From: Vibrio lentus
Lineage (GTDB): Bacteria > Pseudomonadota > Gammaproteobacteria > Enterobacterales > Vibrionaceae
Assembly: GCF_030409755.1 (NCBI RefSeq)
Contig: NZ_JAUFQE010000001.1
Coordinates: forward strand, 682,001 to 746,000
Reading direction: 5' to 3'
DNA length: 64,000 bases
Part shown: in pieces, positions 7,486 through 18,515 of the stretch
How the letters are laid out: each line of letters opens with the position of its first letter
Position numbering within the stretch: the first letter of the stretch is position 1
Position numbers and translations under genes: made by a program
The notes under the pieces: generated by a model
What the model saw: the letters and a program-made list of their open reading frames with translations, nothing else
Database searches by the model: none
What the model was told of the DNA's origin: nothing

Positions 7486-10400
7486 CTACTCAGAAGTGCT
7501 CAGAACCTCTTTGGCTCGTTCAAAGTCGTAATTATCTAATGCACTTCGAACATCTTTAAGAACTGCTGAATGTGGATACTGTGCCAGTAATTCAGTCACG
7601 CATTGGGTTGCATCGTTGTCATAAGCATCCAACAGCGAATACAACTGAGTACGCTGCTCTTGAGTGATATTAGGCGAATTCGATGCATCAGCGCTTCTCA
7701 CCTCAGTTTCTTGAGTACATGGCGTTTCAACGCTTTCAGCACCAGACTCATCAAAGCTGCTCTCTACCGCTTTAATCAATTCGATTAACCCAAGCTCAGC
7801 TTGTTTAAGATCCTGCTCATCACACGCCTTGTTGTGAGCTTTGTTTTCTAGACCACCGAGTTGTTCAGCTAGTTGCAACCCGCCAATAGAAGCCGCCATG
7901 CTTTTTAACGTATGTAGATTCCGCTCTAATGTCGCCCATTCATCTTTCACTAGGTTGTCGAAGGTTTCCGACATAATGTCAGGCGCCCCTTGGTAGAATC
8001 TACCAAGCATCTTCTCTTGCAGTTTCACATCATGATGAGTCAGCTGACCGAACCTTGGCAATGAGAAAACAGGGAGAATCATCAGAGCATCAGAGCTTAA
8101 TGTCGAACTATTAGAGCTGCTATCTTGCATCCTACCTGAAGGCGACTCTGACGACGCTTTACCTTCAACCAAAACCTCTGGCACGATGTATTTAGTAATC
8201 AAAGAAGTGGCTTTATCGATGATAATTGGCTTATCCAAGAAGTCCGTGACTCCAGCCTCTCGCGCTCGCTGTTTCGCATCAGCAAACACATTGGCCGACA
8301 TCGCAATAATTGGTACATCTTTATCAAACTCACGAATCAAACGTGTAGCTTCGAAACCATCCATGATCGGCATTTGCAGATCCATAAAGATCATCTCGTA
8401 TTTGTTACTTTGAGCTAACTCCAGTGCCTCCTTTCCATTCTCTGCCAAGTCGGCATTCAGATTAGAGCGGGTGAAGAATGCCAAAGCTAAATCTTGATTT
8501 AACTCATTATCTTCGACGAGCAATACCCTTTGACCTTTGAACTCTATCTGGTAATCCAGTTGCAGCTCTTGGGCTTTAAACTCTGCCAATTCTTCAACAC
8601 TTGATCTTGGCAATGTTAGAACAAACGAAAACTCGCTGCCTTGCCCGAAAACACTCTCAACACTAATTTGGCCACCCATTGCACGAACCAATTTCTGGCT
8701 AATATTGAGTCCTAACCCTGTGCCACCGAATCGACGCGTAGTTGTACTATCGGCTTGGCTAAATGCTTCAAAGAGCTTGTGTAGATTCTCATCAGAAACT
8801 CCTATGCCAGTATCGGCCACCATCACCTTCATAGTCAGGCTGTTATTATCTGATTCAACAAGGGCTACAGTTAGCGAGACACTACCAGTTTCCGTAAACT
8901 TAATCGCATTACCAACAAGGTTAAGTATTACTTGGAACAGCCTTAATGGATCGCCGCGCAGAGGAGTGTCTAACGCGGGGTCAACCGACATCGACAAGTT
9001 GAGTTGCTTTTCAACTGCTTTGGACTCCATAAGATCAATCACATCTTGGAAGGTCGCTAACGAATTGAATGGAATACTATCGATAAACAACTGCCCTGCT
9101 TCAATCTTAGAAAAATCGAGGATGTCGTTGATGATGCTTAATAGTGAATGCCCAGAGCGATGCACTTTTTCGACATAGTTTTTCGCAACCGGGTTCGCTA
9201 TTTCTCCGATAGCGAGATAAGACAGGCCAATAATCGCATTCATCGGCGTTCTAATTTCGTGGCTCATGTTAGCCAAGAATTCAGACTTCGCTTGGCTTGC
9301 GAGATCGGCTCTCTGTTTCTCTTCTTCAAGTTGCTCGTTAAGACGCTTCATTTCAGAAATATCGAATGCCCAGAACAGCGTGGCTATCTCGCCATCTAGC
9401 TCAAACAAATAGTAACTGACTAGAGCGACAAACCGTGTTCCATCAGACCTTCTCAGCACCAGCTCTTTGTTAACGACCTTTCCATTGAGTTTAAGCTCTC
9501 TATGTAATTCATCACGAGCAGATAAAGAATCATGAATGGCAGCCACGTCAATGGAAGAAAGTTCCTTGTCTTCCACCCCAAACAGGCGTTTCGCGGTGTC
9601 GTTGGCATAACGAACCTGTTCCTCAAACACCACAGCTGCGGCAATCGGGGAGCTATTGAGCATGTTGTAGAGCTGATCCTGAGCCTTCTTAAGTGCTTCT
9701 GTCGCATCATTGGCAATACTTATCTGCTTGGCGAGTTTTCGATTCCAGAAAACGATAAGTAGAACGATCACCAAAGCAAAGCCTGAAATGGTATAAACCA
9801 ATTCATAATCGACTCTTTCTATCGCTTTTGGCGCCGCCCACTTCGCCGATATCTTTTGATGTTCTTCAGCAGAAATACTCTCTATCGCCTTATTCACAAT
9901 GGAATAAAGCAAAGGTTCAGACTTGATGACATGTAAGGTGGGTGAAAGGAAAAAATCGAGTCGTCCGACAATTCCAATCTCTCGATGACCAAATGAATCA
10001 ATGAGGTAATTGAGGACATCAACAGTGTCGATCATGCCGTCTAAGACCCCATCATCTAGCCTGTTCAGCCCATCAGCCGTTGAATCAACCAGCACCCACT
10101 CAACGTTTGGGTATTTCTCTACTATCGCATCAGTGTTTGCGGCATTTTTCAAAATACCAATTTTCCATCCAACCGCTTCTTCTAATACTAAGCTAGTGAC
10201 ATCTCGCCTTGATGCGATCGCCAAGCGGCTCGAAAACAAGCTTTGTGCTGCTCTAACGCTTTCTCCGAATGAGTGGTTTTCTTGAGCTGCAGAAACCAGG
10301 TCAACCTCTTGATGATCAACTAAGCTTCGGGTTTCAGACCAACTTGCGACATCTACATGATTAATACTTAGCCCTGTTTTCTGCTCAATGAGCGTTAGGT

Positions 10401-12456
10401 AATCGTCAATCATCCCGATGTATTCACCGGTATTAGATACCGCTTCATAAGGCAGCGAGTTAGGGTCGATACCTATCCGCACATCCGGGTTGTCTTTAAT
10501 CCACAGCCTCTCTTTTTGGCTTAGGTTTAAGATCTCTCCAGTCAGATTATTCATTTGGTAAACATCAGCGATATAGCGTTTCGCCGCATCACCGAATGAA
10601 CTAAATTGTTCGACGGATGGAAAGTAAACATGATTTCGGTCTAACGACTTAATATCAAAGTAGAAAGTCATAGAACCAGAGTTCGTACTTCCGCCTTTGG
10701 TCCGGTAGTTCGCTACCTTGGTCACCGACGAAAAGTGAGAGGTGTTCTTCTTCTCTCCATATTCATCAACTAGGTTACCGATATACCAAGATTTGATCGG
10801 GCGATTATTGTTATCTGCTTGTGCAGTGATCACCTGAAACGACCTGTCCGTATCGAAAATTTCAAAAACTCCCGTCAAATCTTCAAGGCGATCACTGACG
10901 ATAAAATACGCAGATATTTGCGCGATTATATTCGCTTTTTTAAGGACTTGGCTTAAATCACTCTGAACCTGTATCTCGATAATTTGATTTAAACCATCAT
11001 CGGCCTGTTTAAGCTTTTTAATCGCGGCATTGAAGCTGTCTCTGATTTCTTCATTCTTAAAGTCAACATAGATCGGATACTCAGCCTTATACTCGTCATG
11101 TAACGTTAGCTCTGCCATTTCGATAAAACGAGTATTGGTGATAAACCACTCCAGCACTCTGCGTTCAACCATTAACAGGTCAATGTTTTGAGCCCTCAAT
11201 TGTGAGAATGCCGATTCGAGACCTTCATAATCTTCGACACGCTCGATGTCTAACTTACCCTTCAGTATTTCAACAGAATTTTTGATTGGAGAGGTCTCGT
11301 CAAAGAGTAACGCCCCTAGTGACAAGTCTTTCTGGGACTTGAGGTTAAGTTTGCGGCGAGTCAGCGAAACCGGAACAAACTCAGCATTAAGAACGTTATC
11401 ACTTAAAAAGTGCGTATTGGGGTCATCAAACTGAACGCCAGAAACAAAGGCAATAGAATTGTTATTATCTATGGCTTTGCGAGCTGCGCTAGGAGGAAGA
11501 GTGACAACGTCACCCAACTTGTATCCCATATCATTAAGAGCACGCTGAAGAATGTCGTGTTCTAGCCCGACCGCAGTGCTGTCTGGGTACATATACGGAG
11601 GGTTACCAAAACCGAACACGCCTTTTAATGGCACTCGATAAGGAGAGCTATCTAGCCACTTTGATAGAATTTGGTTCTTGTTGTTAACGTCGAAGGTTTC
11701 AACCTGTTTGTTGATTAGCGTCAACAGCTCTGGTTCATCGGTACGAATCACCATTGATGCTTCTAACCTTTTCCAATGCTCCAAAACATAATTGACCGCG
11801 AGATCATGCACGCCAATTTTTTTCGCAAGATCCATGGTAGTGATCGGCTCACCGACTATGCCTTCGACATCGCCAGCCCCTAACGCACGTACTGCATCAA
11901 TAACGTTATCAAAATCCACTCGCTCAATAGCGCTCAATTGGACACCGGCTCGCTCCAAGTCGATATTTTCATTAACCATCGCGATGCGGCGCTTTTGAGT
12001 TTGGTCGATGTTGGTATCTATTTTGTTGTCGATGGGAACAATCACTGCGACCTGATAAGGAATATAGGGATCACTCGCAAGAAAACGGCCACCTTCACTT
12101 GGGTCAAACTGTTGGAATGGGAATACATCGCCTCGCCCGTCGACTAACGCGGCTTTAGCTTCGACACGCGAGTTAACTGTGACAAACCGAACATGAACAC
12201 CAAAACGCTGTTCAAGATCCAATGTCCAATCTTTGATGATCCCAGAAACCTGCCCATCATCATCGATGAATGAGTAAGGATAATGGTTGGCCAAGACAAC
12301 AAAAGTTACCGTTGGTTGATTTCCCAACCACTGATTTAACTCAATATCTGTTACCTCAGCAGCATTCGTAGGTCGCATTAACAGCGGCCACACCACAAGT
12401 GTAATGACCAGAAAAACAACCAAACGATTTAGCGACGACATGAAGCGATCACTCAT
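7486..12456 (-). CDS. hybrid sensor kinase with three periplasmic binding-protein domains (BvgS/EvgS-like)
   Basis: A 1656-residue membrane sensor. Order: N-terminal membrane segment (~10-32), three SBP_bac_3-like periplasmic domains (~45-265, ~270-500, ~650-870), a membrane helix (~888-910), a PAS domain (~930-1050), the histidine-kinase dimerisation domain with SHEIRTPMN (phospho-acceptor His1066), the ATPase domain with a [12 protein letters not shown]-box, a receiver domain with phospho-acceptor Asp1359 in FMDLQMP, and an HPt domain with His1515 in [10 protein letters not shown]. Phosphate should therefore run His1066-Asp1359-His1515 and then to a separate receiver. The adjacent HD-GYP regulator is the obvious target, since its stop and this start overlap by 8 bases. 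The periplasmic ligand is unknown. BvgS and EvgS normally have two binding-protein domains, so three is unusual. Confidence 0.92.
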   Translation of the reverse strand: MSDRFMSSLNRLVVFLVITLVVWPLLMRPTNAAEVTDIELNQWLGNQPTVTFVVLANHYPYSFIDDDGQVSGIIKDWTLDLEQRFGVHVRFVTVNSRVEAKAALVDGRGDVFPFQQFDPSEGGRFLASDPYIPYQVAVIVPIDNKIDTNIDQTQKRRIAMVNENIDLERAGVQLSAIERVDFDNVIDAVRALGAGDVEGIVGEPITTMDLAKKIGVHDLAVNYVLEHWKRLEASMVIRTDEPELLTLINKQVETFDVNNKNQILSKWLDSSPYRVPLKGVFGFGNPPYMYPDSTAVGLEHDILQRALNDMGYKLGDVVTLPPSAARKAIDNNNSIAFVSGVQFDDPNTHFLSDNVLNAEFVPVSLTRRKLNLKSQKDLSLGALLFDETSPIKNSVEILKGKLDIERVEDYEGLESAFSQLRAQNIDLLMVERRVLEWFITNTRFIEMAELTLHDEYKAEYPIYVDFKNEEIRDSFNAAIKKLKQADDGLNQIIEIQVQSDLSQVLKKANIIAQISAYFIVSDRLEDLTGVFEIFDTDRSFQVITAQADNNNRPIKSWYIGNLVDEYGEKKNTSHFSSVTKVANYRTKGGSTNSGSMTFYFDIKSLDRNHVYFPSVEQFSSFGDAAKRYIADVYQMNNLTGEILNLSQKERLWIKDNPDVRIGIDPNSLPYEAVSNTGEYIGMIDDYLTLIEQKTGLSINHVDVASWSETRSLVDHQEVDLVSAAQENHSFGESVRAAQSLFSSRLAIASRRDVTSLVLEEAVGWKIGILKNAANTDAIVEKYPNVEWVLVDSTADGLNRLDDGVLDGMIDTVDVLNYLIDSFGHREIGIVGRLDFFLSPTLHVIKSEPLLYSIVNKAIESISAEEHQKISAKWAAPKAIERVDYELVYTISGFALVIVLLIVFWNRKLAKQISIANDATEALKKAQDQLYNMLNSSPIAAAVVFEEQVRYANDTAKRLFGVEDKELSSIDVAAIHDSLSARDELHRELKLNGKVVNKELVLRRSDGTRFVALVSYYLFELDGEIATLFWAFDISEMKRLNEQLEEEKQRADLASQAKSEFLANMSHEIRTPMNAIIGLSYLAIGEIANPVAKNYVEKVHRSGHSLLSIINDILDFSKIEAGQLFIDSIPFNSLATFQDVIDLMESKAVEKQLNLSMSVDPALDTPLRGDPLRLFQVILNLVGNAIKFTETGSVSLTVALVESDNNSLTMKVMVADTGIGVSDENLHKLFEAFSQADSTTTRRFGGTGLGLNISQKLVRAMGGQISVESVFGQGSEFSFVLTLPRSSVEELAEFKAQELQLDYQIEFKGQRVLLVEDNELNQDLALAFFTRSNLNADLAENGKEALELAQSNKYEMIFMDLQMPIMDGFEATRLIREFDKDVPIIAMSANVFADAKQRAREAGVTDFLDKPIIIDKATSLITKYIVPEVLVEGKASSESPSGRMQDSSSNSSTLSSDALMILPVFSLPRFGQLTHHDVKLQEKMLGRFYQGAPDIMSETFDNLVKDEWATLERNLHTLKSMAASIGGLQLAEQLGGLENKAHNKACDEQDLKQAELGLIELIKAVESSFDESGAESVETPCTQETEVRSADASNSPNITQEQRTQLYSLLDAYDNDATQCVTELLAQYPHSAVLKDVRSALDNYDFERAKEVLSTSE

Positions 12457-13474
12457 CTTTAAATTGCTCTTTAATACTTAAGATTTGAGATAGGTTTTCA
12501 AACAGTAACTCTACAATTTTGGGGTCAAAGTGTTTGCCTTTTTGTTCTTCAAACAAGCTCAGTGCCTCATCAACACTCCACGCTTTTTTGTACGGTCTCT
12601 CTGCTGTGAGAGCATCAAACACATCAGCAACCGCGGCAATACGCCCTACCAAAGGAATGTCTTCTCCCGCGATCTGGTTTGGGTAACCACTGCCATCCCA
12701 TTTTTCATGATGATACTGCGCTACCTGAATCGCCATACGCATCAATTTGGAGTCACTCTGCCTACCGAGGATTTCAACACCATACTCGACATGCTTTTGC
12801 ATAATTGCCCACTCGTCGGCGTCCAATTTACCCGGCTTGAGTAACACGCTATCGGGAATACCAATCTTGCCAATATCATGCATCGGAGCCGCGTCACGCA
12901 GAGTTTCAGCGTCTTCGTCTGTCATGCCTAACGCCTTGGCTAAAATTTCGCAATAATGGCTCATACGCATCACGTGCATACCCGTTTCATTATCTTTGAA
13001 TTCAGCCGCCCTACCCAATATGTTTAACGTCTCTAATTTGCCGAGATTGATCTCTTGGGTTTTCTCTTTTACCTGACTAAACAACGCGCGTTGTTGGTCA
13101 TAAAGTGCGATATGCGTTTTCACACGCTGGAGTGCAATTGCAGGGGTTATCGGCTTGGTTAGGTAATCGACAGCCCCCAAGGAGAGCCCTTTTACTTCGG
13201 CTTCAGGTCCAATTTTGGCAGTCACGAAGATAATGGGAATATGCGCGGTATTGGGCTGTTCTTTGAGCTGTCTGCAAACTTCATAACCATCAATATCTGG
13301 CATCATGATATCGAGGAGAATGAGGTCTGGCTGAGGCACCATCTTGGCTATCTTGATGCCAATGGTACCGTTAATTGCGACTTTGACTTGATAGGTATCT
13401 TTAAGTATTGCAGTCAACACATCCAAATTGCTTGGAGTGTCATCTACGACTAACACTATGGGTTTACGACTCAT
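12449..13474 (-). CDS. response regulator with HD-GYP cyclic-di-GMP phosphodiesterase domain
   Basis: A 341-residue cytoplasmic regulator of the RpfG type. The N-terminal receiver (~5-120) has its phospho-acceptor at Asp55 in LLDIMMPD. The C-terminal HD-GYP domain (~150-330) has the catalytic HD pair at 199-200 (MHDIGKIG), a later HHE and the GSGYP loop. The family hydrolyses cyclic di-GMP, so this protein should lower the messenger, favouring motility over biofilm, when phosphorylated. It is the first gene of a two-gene operon with the large hybrid kinase, whose HPt domain likely phosphorylates it. All catalytic motifs are present. Confidence 0.93.
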   Translation of the reverse strand: MSRKPIVLVVDDTPSNLDVLTAILKDTYQVKVAINGTIGIKIAKMVPQPDLILLDIMMPDIDGYEVCRQLKEQPNTAHIPIIFVTAKIGPEAEVKGLSLGAVDYLTKPITPAIALQRVKTHIALYDQQRALFSQVKEKTQEINLGKLETLNILGRAAEFKDNETGMHVMRMSHYCEILAKALGMTDEDAETLRDAAPMHDIGKIGIPDSVLLKPGKLDADEWAIMQKHVEYGVEILGRQSDSKLMRMAIQVAQYHHEKWDGSGYPNQIAGEDIPLVGRIAAVADVFDALTAERPYKKAWSVDEALSLFEEQKGKHFDPKIVELLFENLSQILSIKEQFKDE

Positions 13475-13793
13475 TGATACCTCGTATAAAAATCAAACAG
13501 TTATAACCATAGTGTAGAACGATTTTTAGAGGTTAATCAGAAAAAATAGCAATTGTTTTTTGAAAGTGAAGAGTAGATCTTCGAGTGACATCAAACCAAC
13601 ACTTATCGAAGTATGACCAGTCAATATTACGTCGATTAAGTCATTATAATACAAAGGAAATTATACAGATTACTTTTGAAGCCAGACCTTTTATTAACAA
13701 AATACAAACTGGCAAAAACAAAAAGAGCTCCTCACTTGGGTGCTCTTTTCACTTAAGTCATTAGAGAATCAAATCGCCTAGCGAACCAGCACC
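13475..13793. other. intergenic region between two minus-strand operons
   Basis: About 320 bases. It should carry the promoter of the HD-GYP/kinase operon at its right-hand gene's upstream side and holds the terminator of the vct operon (13721-13749). I see no gene in it. Confidence 0.5.
13721..13749 (-). terminator. intrinsic terminator of the vct operon
   Basis: The stem AAAAGAGC/GCTCTTTT with a 13-base loop. On the minus strand it is followed by T-rich sequence (TTTTTGTTTTTG). It lies 45 bases after the stop of the ATP-binding subunit gene. Confidence 0.75.
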
Positions 13794-14558
13794 CTAACGA
13801 CCAGAATAATACATACAGATTCGAACACCATCGAACTCACGAATCTCAAATGGGATCTCGTAGATCGATTCCATCACTGATTTTTCAACCACTTCCGAAA
13901 CCTTACCCGACTTAACCACTTGGCCTTTTTTCATCGCAACAATGTTATCTGAATAGCAAGAAGCGAAGTTGATGTCGTGAATTACGATAACGACCGCCTT
14001 ATTAAACTCATGCGCCAGACGGCGGAGCGTCTGCATGATTTCTACAGAGTGTTTAATATCTAGGTTGTTTAGTGGCTCATCCAAGAACACATAGTCGGTA
14101 TCTTGTGCCACAACCATTGCAATAAACGCCATCTGACGCTGACCACCACTCAACTCATCAAGGTATTTGTTTTGGATATCGGTAATACCAAGGTGTTCTA
14201 ACGCTGTATCGACGATCTTATGATCTTCGTCTTTCAAGCGGCCTTGGGAATGCGGAAAACGCCCAAAACAGACCAGCTCACGGATCGTAAATCGCATATT
14301 GATGTTGTTTGATTGTCTTAAGACGGCAAGGTGCTTCGCCAGCTCTTTGGTATCCCATTCAGCCAGTAATTTATCGCCAATAACGACCTCGCCCGCATCA
14401 CTTTCGGTTAAGCGACTCGCCATAGAAAGCAGCGTACTTTTACCCGCACCATTTGGGCCAATGATAGAAGTCACTTCCCCTTTCGGGAACATGGCACTGG
14501 CATCATCCACCACAAGTGTCTTGCCATACTTCTTACTCAAACCTGTTAATTTAATCAC
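13794..14558 (-). CDS. vctC: ferric-siderophore ABC transporter, ATP-binding protein (VctC-like)
   Basis: A 254-residue ABC ATPase of the FepC/FecE class. It has Walker A GPNGAGKST near residues 34-42, the signature ELSGGQRQM near 138, Walker B YVFLDEPLNN, and the switch His in VIVIHDINF. It should sit on the cytoplasmic face of the two permeases encoded just upstream and power import of a ferric catecholate. The gene is the last of four in the order binding protein, permease, permease, ATPase, the order of vctPDGC in V. cholerae. The gap to the preceding gene is 12 bases. The symbol is assigned from family and order only, and the real siderophore could differ. Confidence 0.85.
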   Translation of the reverse strand: MIKLTGLSKKYGKTLVVDDASAMFPKGEVTSIIGPNGAGKSTLLSMASRLTESDAGEVVIGDKLLAEWDTKELAKHLAVLRQSNNINMRFTIRELVCFGRFPHSQGRLKDEDHKIVDTALEHLGITDIQNKYLDELSGGQRQMAFIAMVVAQDTDYVFLDEPLNNLDIKHSVEIMQTLRRLAHEFNKAVVIVIHDINFASCYSDNIVAMKKGQVVKSGKVSEVVEKSVMESIYEIPFEIREFDGVRICMYYSGR

Positions 14559-14570
14559 TACTTACTACCT

Positions 14571-15521
14571 TTACTGAATTCTGGTGCGTAACAACAAGAA
14601 CATAAAATACAAACCGCCGACCAAGTTAATGATCACGCTCACAGTGGTTTCAAACGCCATTACTTTTTCGATAAACCATTGGCCTGAAACTAATAGAACG
14701 ACCGCTAACAAACTGCTCGCGATGATAAGCACGCGATGTTGATAAGATTTGAATATCTGACGCGCTAAGCTCACGGTGATCAAACCAAAGAACAGCACAG
14801 GGCCAACCAAAGCCGTCGATACCGCGACCATCACTGACACAATCACCAAGGTAATTTGAGTCAGTCGCTTGGTGTTCACGCCCAAGCTTGTTGCGTTATC
14901 GACACCAAGCCAAAGCACATCAAGCTTGGGAGCCAACAACCACAAGCCAAGTAAGCTCAAACCCAATGGAATAAGGCTGAGATAAACCAGTTCACCTTTC
15001 ACGTTATTGAAGCTTGCGAACATCACATTCTGCAGTACCGCGAACTCGTTCGGATCAATCAACATCGCTAAGAAGTTCGCTAAGCTTGAGAATACGCTGC
15101 CGCACACAATACCAATCAACAACAGTGTAAATACGTTGTTTCGCTTACTCTTGAAGTAAAAATGGAACAGCGCAAACGAGAACAAGATCATCACAGTCAC
15201 AGACAATGAAAAGTTCGCGATTGCATCAATTACCCAAAAGCTAGTACCACCAAACACAAACAGAAGCACTGTCTGCACCAGCATGTACAAACTGTCAAAA
15301 CCCAAAATTGAAGGGGTTAGAATTCGATTATTGGTGATGGTTTGAAAAACCAATGACGATGCAGAAATCGCCACCGCCGCCAACACAATCGACAGCAGTT
15401 TTGGTAGTCGCAGAGACAAGAAGAACTCGTAGTTATCCCACGTAAGTCCCTGCCCCACAAATACTGCCGCCATCCCCAAAGACGCGATAGCCAGAATCGC
15501 AATTTTTACTGAATCACGCAT
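14571..15521 (-). CDS. vctG: ferric-siderophore ABC transporter permease (VctG-like)
   Basis: A 316-residue FecCD-family permease with about nine or ten hydrophobic helices. It carries the family feature of a conserved Gly-rich, Pro-containing segment (TALVGPVLFFGLITVSLARQ) before the cytoplasmic helix that contacts the ATPase. Its start overlaps the end of the preceding permease gene by 8 bases, which suggests translational coupling and a heterodimeric channel. Import of ferric siderophore across the inner membrane is the family role. Confidence 0.85.
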   Translation of the reverse strand: MRDSVKIAILAIASLGMAAVFVGQGLTWDNYEFFLSLRLPKLLSIVLAAVAISASSLVFQTITNNRILTPSILGFDSLYMLVQTVLLFVFGGTSFWVIDAIANFSLSVTVMILFSFALFHFYFKSKRNNVFTLLLIGIVCGSVFSSLANFLAMLIDPNEFAVLQNVMFASFNNVKGELVYLSLIPLGLSLLGLWLLAPKLDVLWLGVDNATSLGVNTKRLTQITLVIVSVMVAVSTALVGPVLFFGLITVSLARQIFKSYQHRVLIIASSLLAVVLLVSGQWFIEKVMAFETTVSVIINLVGGLYFMFLLLRTRIQ

Positions 15522-16467
15522 TCGACTTGTCTCTCATGATTAGGTAGATAAAAATCAAGCCGCCAAAGACACTGATTACCATCGAGATTGGAATCTCATA
15601 AGGGAAGATAATGACTCTCGCTAATAAGTCGCAGGCCAATACCAAGATCACGCCCCAGTAGGCTGTCCAAGGCAGAATTTTCTTCATGTTATCGCCCATC
15701 ATCAACGACACGATATTCGGCACGATAAGGCCAAGGAATGGGATAACACCAACAATCATCACCACCGAAGAAGCACAGATCGCGACAAGAGCAACACCAA
15801 TGAAAACGATCTTCTGATAATTGAGACCGATGTTTTTTGCGAAGCTTTCACCAATACTTGCCGCACTGAACTGACTCGCAAAGTAATAAGCCAACACACA
15901 TGCAGGAACCGCGAGGTAAAGGATTTCATAGCTACCTTGCAATACACTCGCAAAGTTCGCCATCGTCCATGCCGACATGGTTTGTACTAAATCGTATTTG
16001 TAAGCAATAAAGGTTGTTAGAGATGAGACAACGTTGCCATACATGATGCCAATTAAAGGCACCAGCACCGCATTCTTGAACTTGAGATGTTGTAAGAAGC
16101 GAACCAACAACATGGTGCCTAACACCGCAAACGCAAAGATAAAGCCTAAGTAACTCCATTGAGCGGCATTACCCAGCACCAGAATACCGACGATGTAACC
16201 CAACATGGCACAATCAATCGTGCCCATCGTAGAAGGTGCAGCGAACTTGTTCTGAACAATCTGTTGCATGATAAGGCCAGAAACACTTAAACCCGCCCCA
16301 GCTAGCACGATCGCGAACAGTCGAGGTATCCGACTAACAACATAAATGGAATTGGCGTGTTGGTTGCCATTGAAGAAGTCACTAAAACTGATTTCAGCGA
16401 CCCCAATCATCAACGACATAACGCATAACACAACAAGAAATACAGCAGCGGCAATGGGTTTCAACAT
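15514..16467 (-). CDS. vctD: ferric-siderophore ABC transporter permease (VctD-like)
   Basis: A 317-residue FecCD-family permease. The first helix is residues ~5-22, and the family segment SRIPRLFAIVLAGAGLSVSG is near residues 45-64. The contact segment GVIPFLGLIVPNIVSL lies at ~235-250. It pairs with the overlapping downstream permease. About 100 bases separate it from the binding-protein gene, and that gap contains a strong hairpin at 16519-16546 which could reduce read-through into the permeases. The ribosome site before the ATG is weak. Confidence 0.85.
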   Translation of the reverse strand: MLKPIAAAVFLVVLCVMSLMIGVAEISFSDFFNGNQHANSIYVVSRIPRLFAIVLAGAGLSVSGLIMQQIVQNKFAAPSTMGTIDCAMLGYIVGILVLGNAAQWSYLGFIFAFAVLGTMLLVRFLQHLKFKNAVLVPLIGIMYGNVVSSLTTFIAYKYDLVQTMSAWTMANFASVLQGSYEILYLAVPACVLAYYFASQFSAASIGESFAKNIGLNYQKIVFIGVALVAICASSVVMIVGVIPFLGLIVPNIVSLMMGDNMKKILPWTAYWGVILVLACDLLARVIIFPYEIPISMVISVFGGLIFIYLIMRDKSNA

Positions 16468-16513
16468 AGAAATAATACTAAAGGTAGGTCTCTTTGAGTC
16501 CGTATGAAAAGTG

Positions 16514-16546
16514 AAAAAGGGCTTATAAGAACATTCTTATAAGCCC
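16514..16546 (-). terminator. attenuator-like hairpin between vctP and vctD
   Basis: A perfect 13-base inverted repeat (GGGCTTATAAGAA and its complement) with a two-base loop, followed on the minus strand by TTTTT. It lies just after the vctP stop, so it probably lets the binding protein be made in excess over the permeases. Confidence 0.75.
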
Positions 16547-16566
16547 GAAAATCTGATGATTGGTGA

Positions 16567-17499
16567 CTATTGAACCGTGCGTTCAATATCACCCAACATT
16601 CTGTGAATCGCTGTCACGCCACCACCCGCTAAATACCAAGCACTTGAATCAAGGTAAACGATGTTGCCTTGCTGCGCTGCAGGTGTCGCCGCAACTAATG
16701 GGTTATCAAACAGCTGTTGTGCGCGACCTTCTGACTTACCAATCGCTTTTTCACGGTCGAGAACATAAAGTACTTCAGGTTTTGCATCGGCAATGTATTC
16801 GAACGAGATTAGGTTACCGTGTGTCCCTTTAATTGGCGCTACTGTCGCACTCTTTGATTCAACGTATCCGAAGTCATCAAAGATGATTGAGAAGCGGCTA
16901 CCTTTGTTGAACATCGCAATGTTATTACCGTTGTTCATCAGCATCATCGCAGTGGTTTCGCCAGACGTTACTTTGTCGTTTACCGCTGCAATAGAATCTT
17001 GAGTCTCTGCGATGATCGCTTCAACTTCTGCTTGTTTATCAAACAGCTGACCGAGTGCGCGCCAGTTTTGTTGAGCATCAGCCCAGTACTTGTCACCCTC
17101 AATAGAGAACATGATGGTTGGAGCAATTTGCGCCAACTTGTCGTAAACCTTAAGCATACGGTTTTCTGCGATGATCACATCAGGCTTCAACATGTAGATA
17201 GCTTCAAAATCAGGTTCGCTCAACGAGCCAGTGTTTGCTGTCGTTTCTTTGTATGACGTAAGGTAATCAGGCATTAAGCTGTGAGGCGCGCCTACTGGTT
17301 TCACACCAATTTTATCCAGCACATCCAAGCTACCAAAACCCAGAACCACAACTCGTTGTGGCACTTCATCAAACTGTGCAGTGCCCTTTACGTGCTCAAT
17401 AGTCACGGTTTCCGCTTGAGCGGTCATCATCAAAGACGATGCAAGTACGATGGCAAGTCCGCTCAATAACTGGCGAACTGAATTAATAGTTTTCTTCAT
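16567..17499 (-). CDS. vctP: periplasmic ferric-siderophore binding protein (VctP-like)
   Basis: A 310-residue periplasmic binding protein of the FepB/FatB class (helical-backbone fold). The signal peptide is residues 1-30, ending at TAQA. The mature part starts VTIEHVKGTAQF and has RVVVLGFGSLDVLDKIG, the usual first strand-helix of the family. I choose the ATG at 17499 because AAGGAAG lies six bases upstream; a start at 17532 would put 11 polar residues before the signal peptide. It should bind ferric siderophore delivered by a TonB-dependent receptor, which is not in this window, and hand it to VctDG. It is the first gene of the operon, with a Fur-like palindrome 145 bases upstream. Confidence 0.88.
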   Translation of the reverse strand: MKKTINSVRQLLSGLAIVLASSLMMTAQAETVTIEHVKGTAQFDEVPQRVVVLGFGSLDVLDKIGVKPVGAPHSLMPDYLTSYKETTANTGSLSEPDFEAIYMLKPDVIIAENRMLKVYDKLAQIAPTIMFSIEGDKYWADAQQNWRALGQLFDKQAEVEAIIAETQDSIAAVNDKVTSGETTAMMLMNNGNNIAMFNKGSRFSIIFDDFGYVESKSATVAPIKGTHGNLISFEYIADAKPEVLYVLDREKAIGKSEGRAQQLFDNPLVAATPAAQQGNIVYLDSSAWYLAGGGVTAIHRMLGDIERTVQ

Positions 17500-18416
17500 G
17501 TTTCTTCCTTTGCCATTGAGATAAACCACCACTCATGACAATAAAAGTCACACTACTCATAGATGAGCATGGGGAGTACACAACTGCTAAATAACGATAA
17601 TTTAAAGTTTGCCATGGAATTGACAACAAACTTGTAACGCAAGTGATAATTATTATCAATTATATTTGCGATAAAATTGAGGCACAACTATTTTGTTATT
17701 CAGAAACGTAAAAGTGGGTATTCATGTTTTGCGTAGTCGGGAGAGAATTGAGAGTGACTCAAAAATGACAAAGGCAGCGAAGGGAAAAATGATCACAAGT
17801 TAGAGAGGAAAAAAGATGGTAAAAACAAACTAAACCGTAGAGCAGGTAAAAAGCAAACACGACTAATATGTGTATAAGCATTAAGTGTAAACACACACCA
17901 TAGCCCCTGAAGTCACTAGACTTCAGCCAAAATTTCGAATTACAATTTACAATGTAAAGATGCTATATAACAGCCACTTAAGAATCTACAAATTTGCCGT
18001 TAAATTGACATTACTCATTGTAAAGAATACGACTAGATGCAAAATCACAGATGGGTTAAAAACACATGACTCATCACACCCCCTTCGTTCACTCATCCTC
18101 AACAGATGATGATAAATCAATCAAAAATATTTTTAAAATTAATTGAAAATAGGGTTGTAATTTAAAAAACTAGGCGTATAGTTCGCCTCCTGGCTCTAAT
18201 CTATAGAGCTGTTAATGCTAAAGTAAGTCCAAGTTCCACAAAGACAGTTCTCGATTCCTCGTTACACCATCTCTGCGTCAGCTTTCACCTAGATAGTCAT
18301 TCAATAGCTTTTAAATCAGATCCCACTACCGTTCTATTCATCATTTGCTTTCTTTTTAGCGAATTCAAAATAGATCGACTACTTAAATATAAATGTAATA
18401 AACACAAGGCACAGTT
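17500..18416. other. long intergenic region with iron box and leader
   Basis: About 900 bases. The left part is the vctP promoter region with the Fur-like site at 17644-17658. The middle, AT-rich part (17700-18150) shows nothing I can support. The right part (~18170-18416) would be a long 5' leader of the small-gene pair at 18417-18706, with a possible promoter around 18150-18180. Confidence 0.4.
17644..17658. promoter_or_regulatory. Fur-box-like palindrome upstream of vctP
   Basis: The sequence TGATAATTATTATCA is a perfect 7-1-7 inverted repeat and closely follows the Fur consensus built of GATAAT/ATTATC units. It is 145 bases upstream of the vctP start. Repression by iron-loaded Fur is the expected effect. 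Confidence 0.7.
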
Positions 18417-18515
18417 ATGTCACGCAGAACAACACGACAAACCCATTGGTACCAACTATCACGCGAAAAAACAGTCAATAAACTAAAAGGTAATAAATGC
18501 TCAAGATTAAAATAG
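18417..18515 (+). CDS. possible 32-residue basic peptide overlapping the next ORF
   Basis: The ATG at 18417 has an AAGGCA ribosome site eight bases upstream and opens a 32-codon frame, rich in Arg, Lys and Thr, that begins MSRRTTRQTHW. It overlaps the following 69-codon frame by 19 bases in another frame. The better ribosome site belongs to this ORF, so translation of the second may be coupled to it. No family is recognised. It could be a leader peptide, a small basic protein, or chance. Confidence 0.35.
   Translation: MSRRTTRQTHWYQLSREKTVNKLKGNKCSRLK

Noticed and set aside
16519..16546. Regulatory operator for the iron genes
   Set aside because: The perfect stem directly after a stop codon with a T run fits a terminator or attenuator better.
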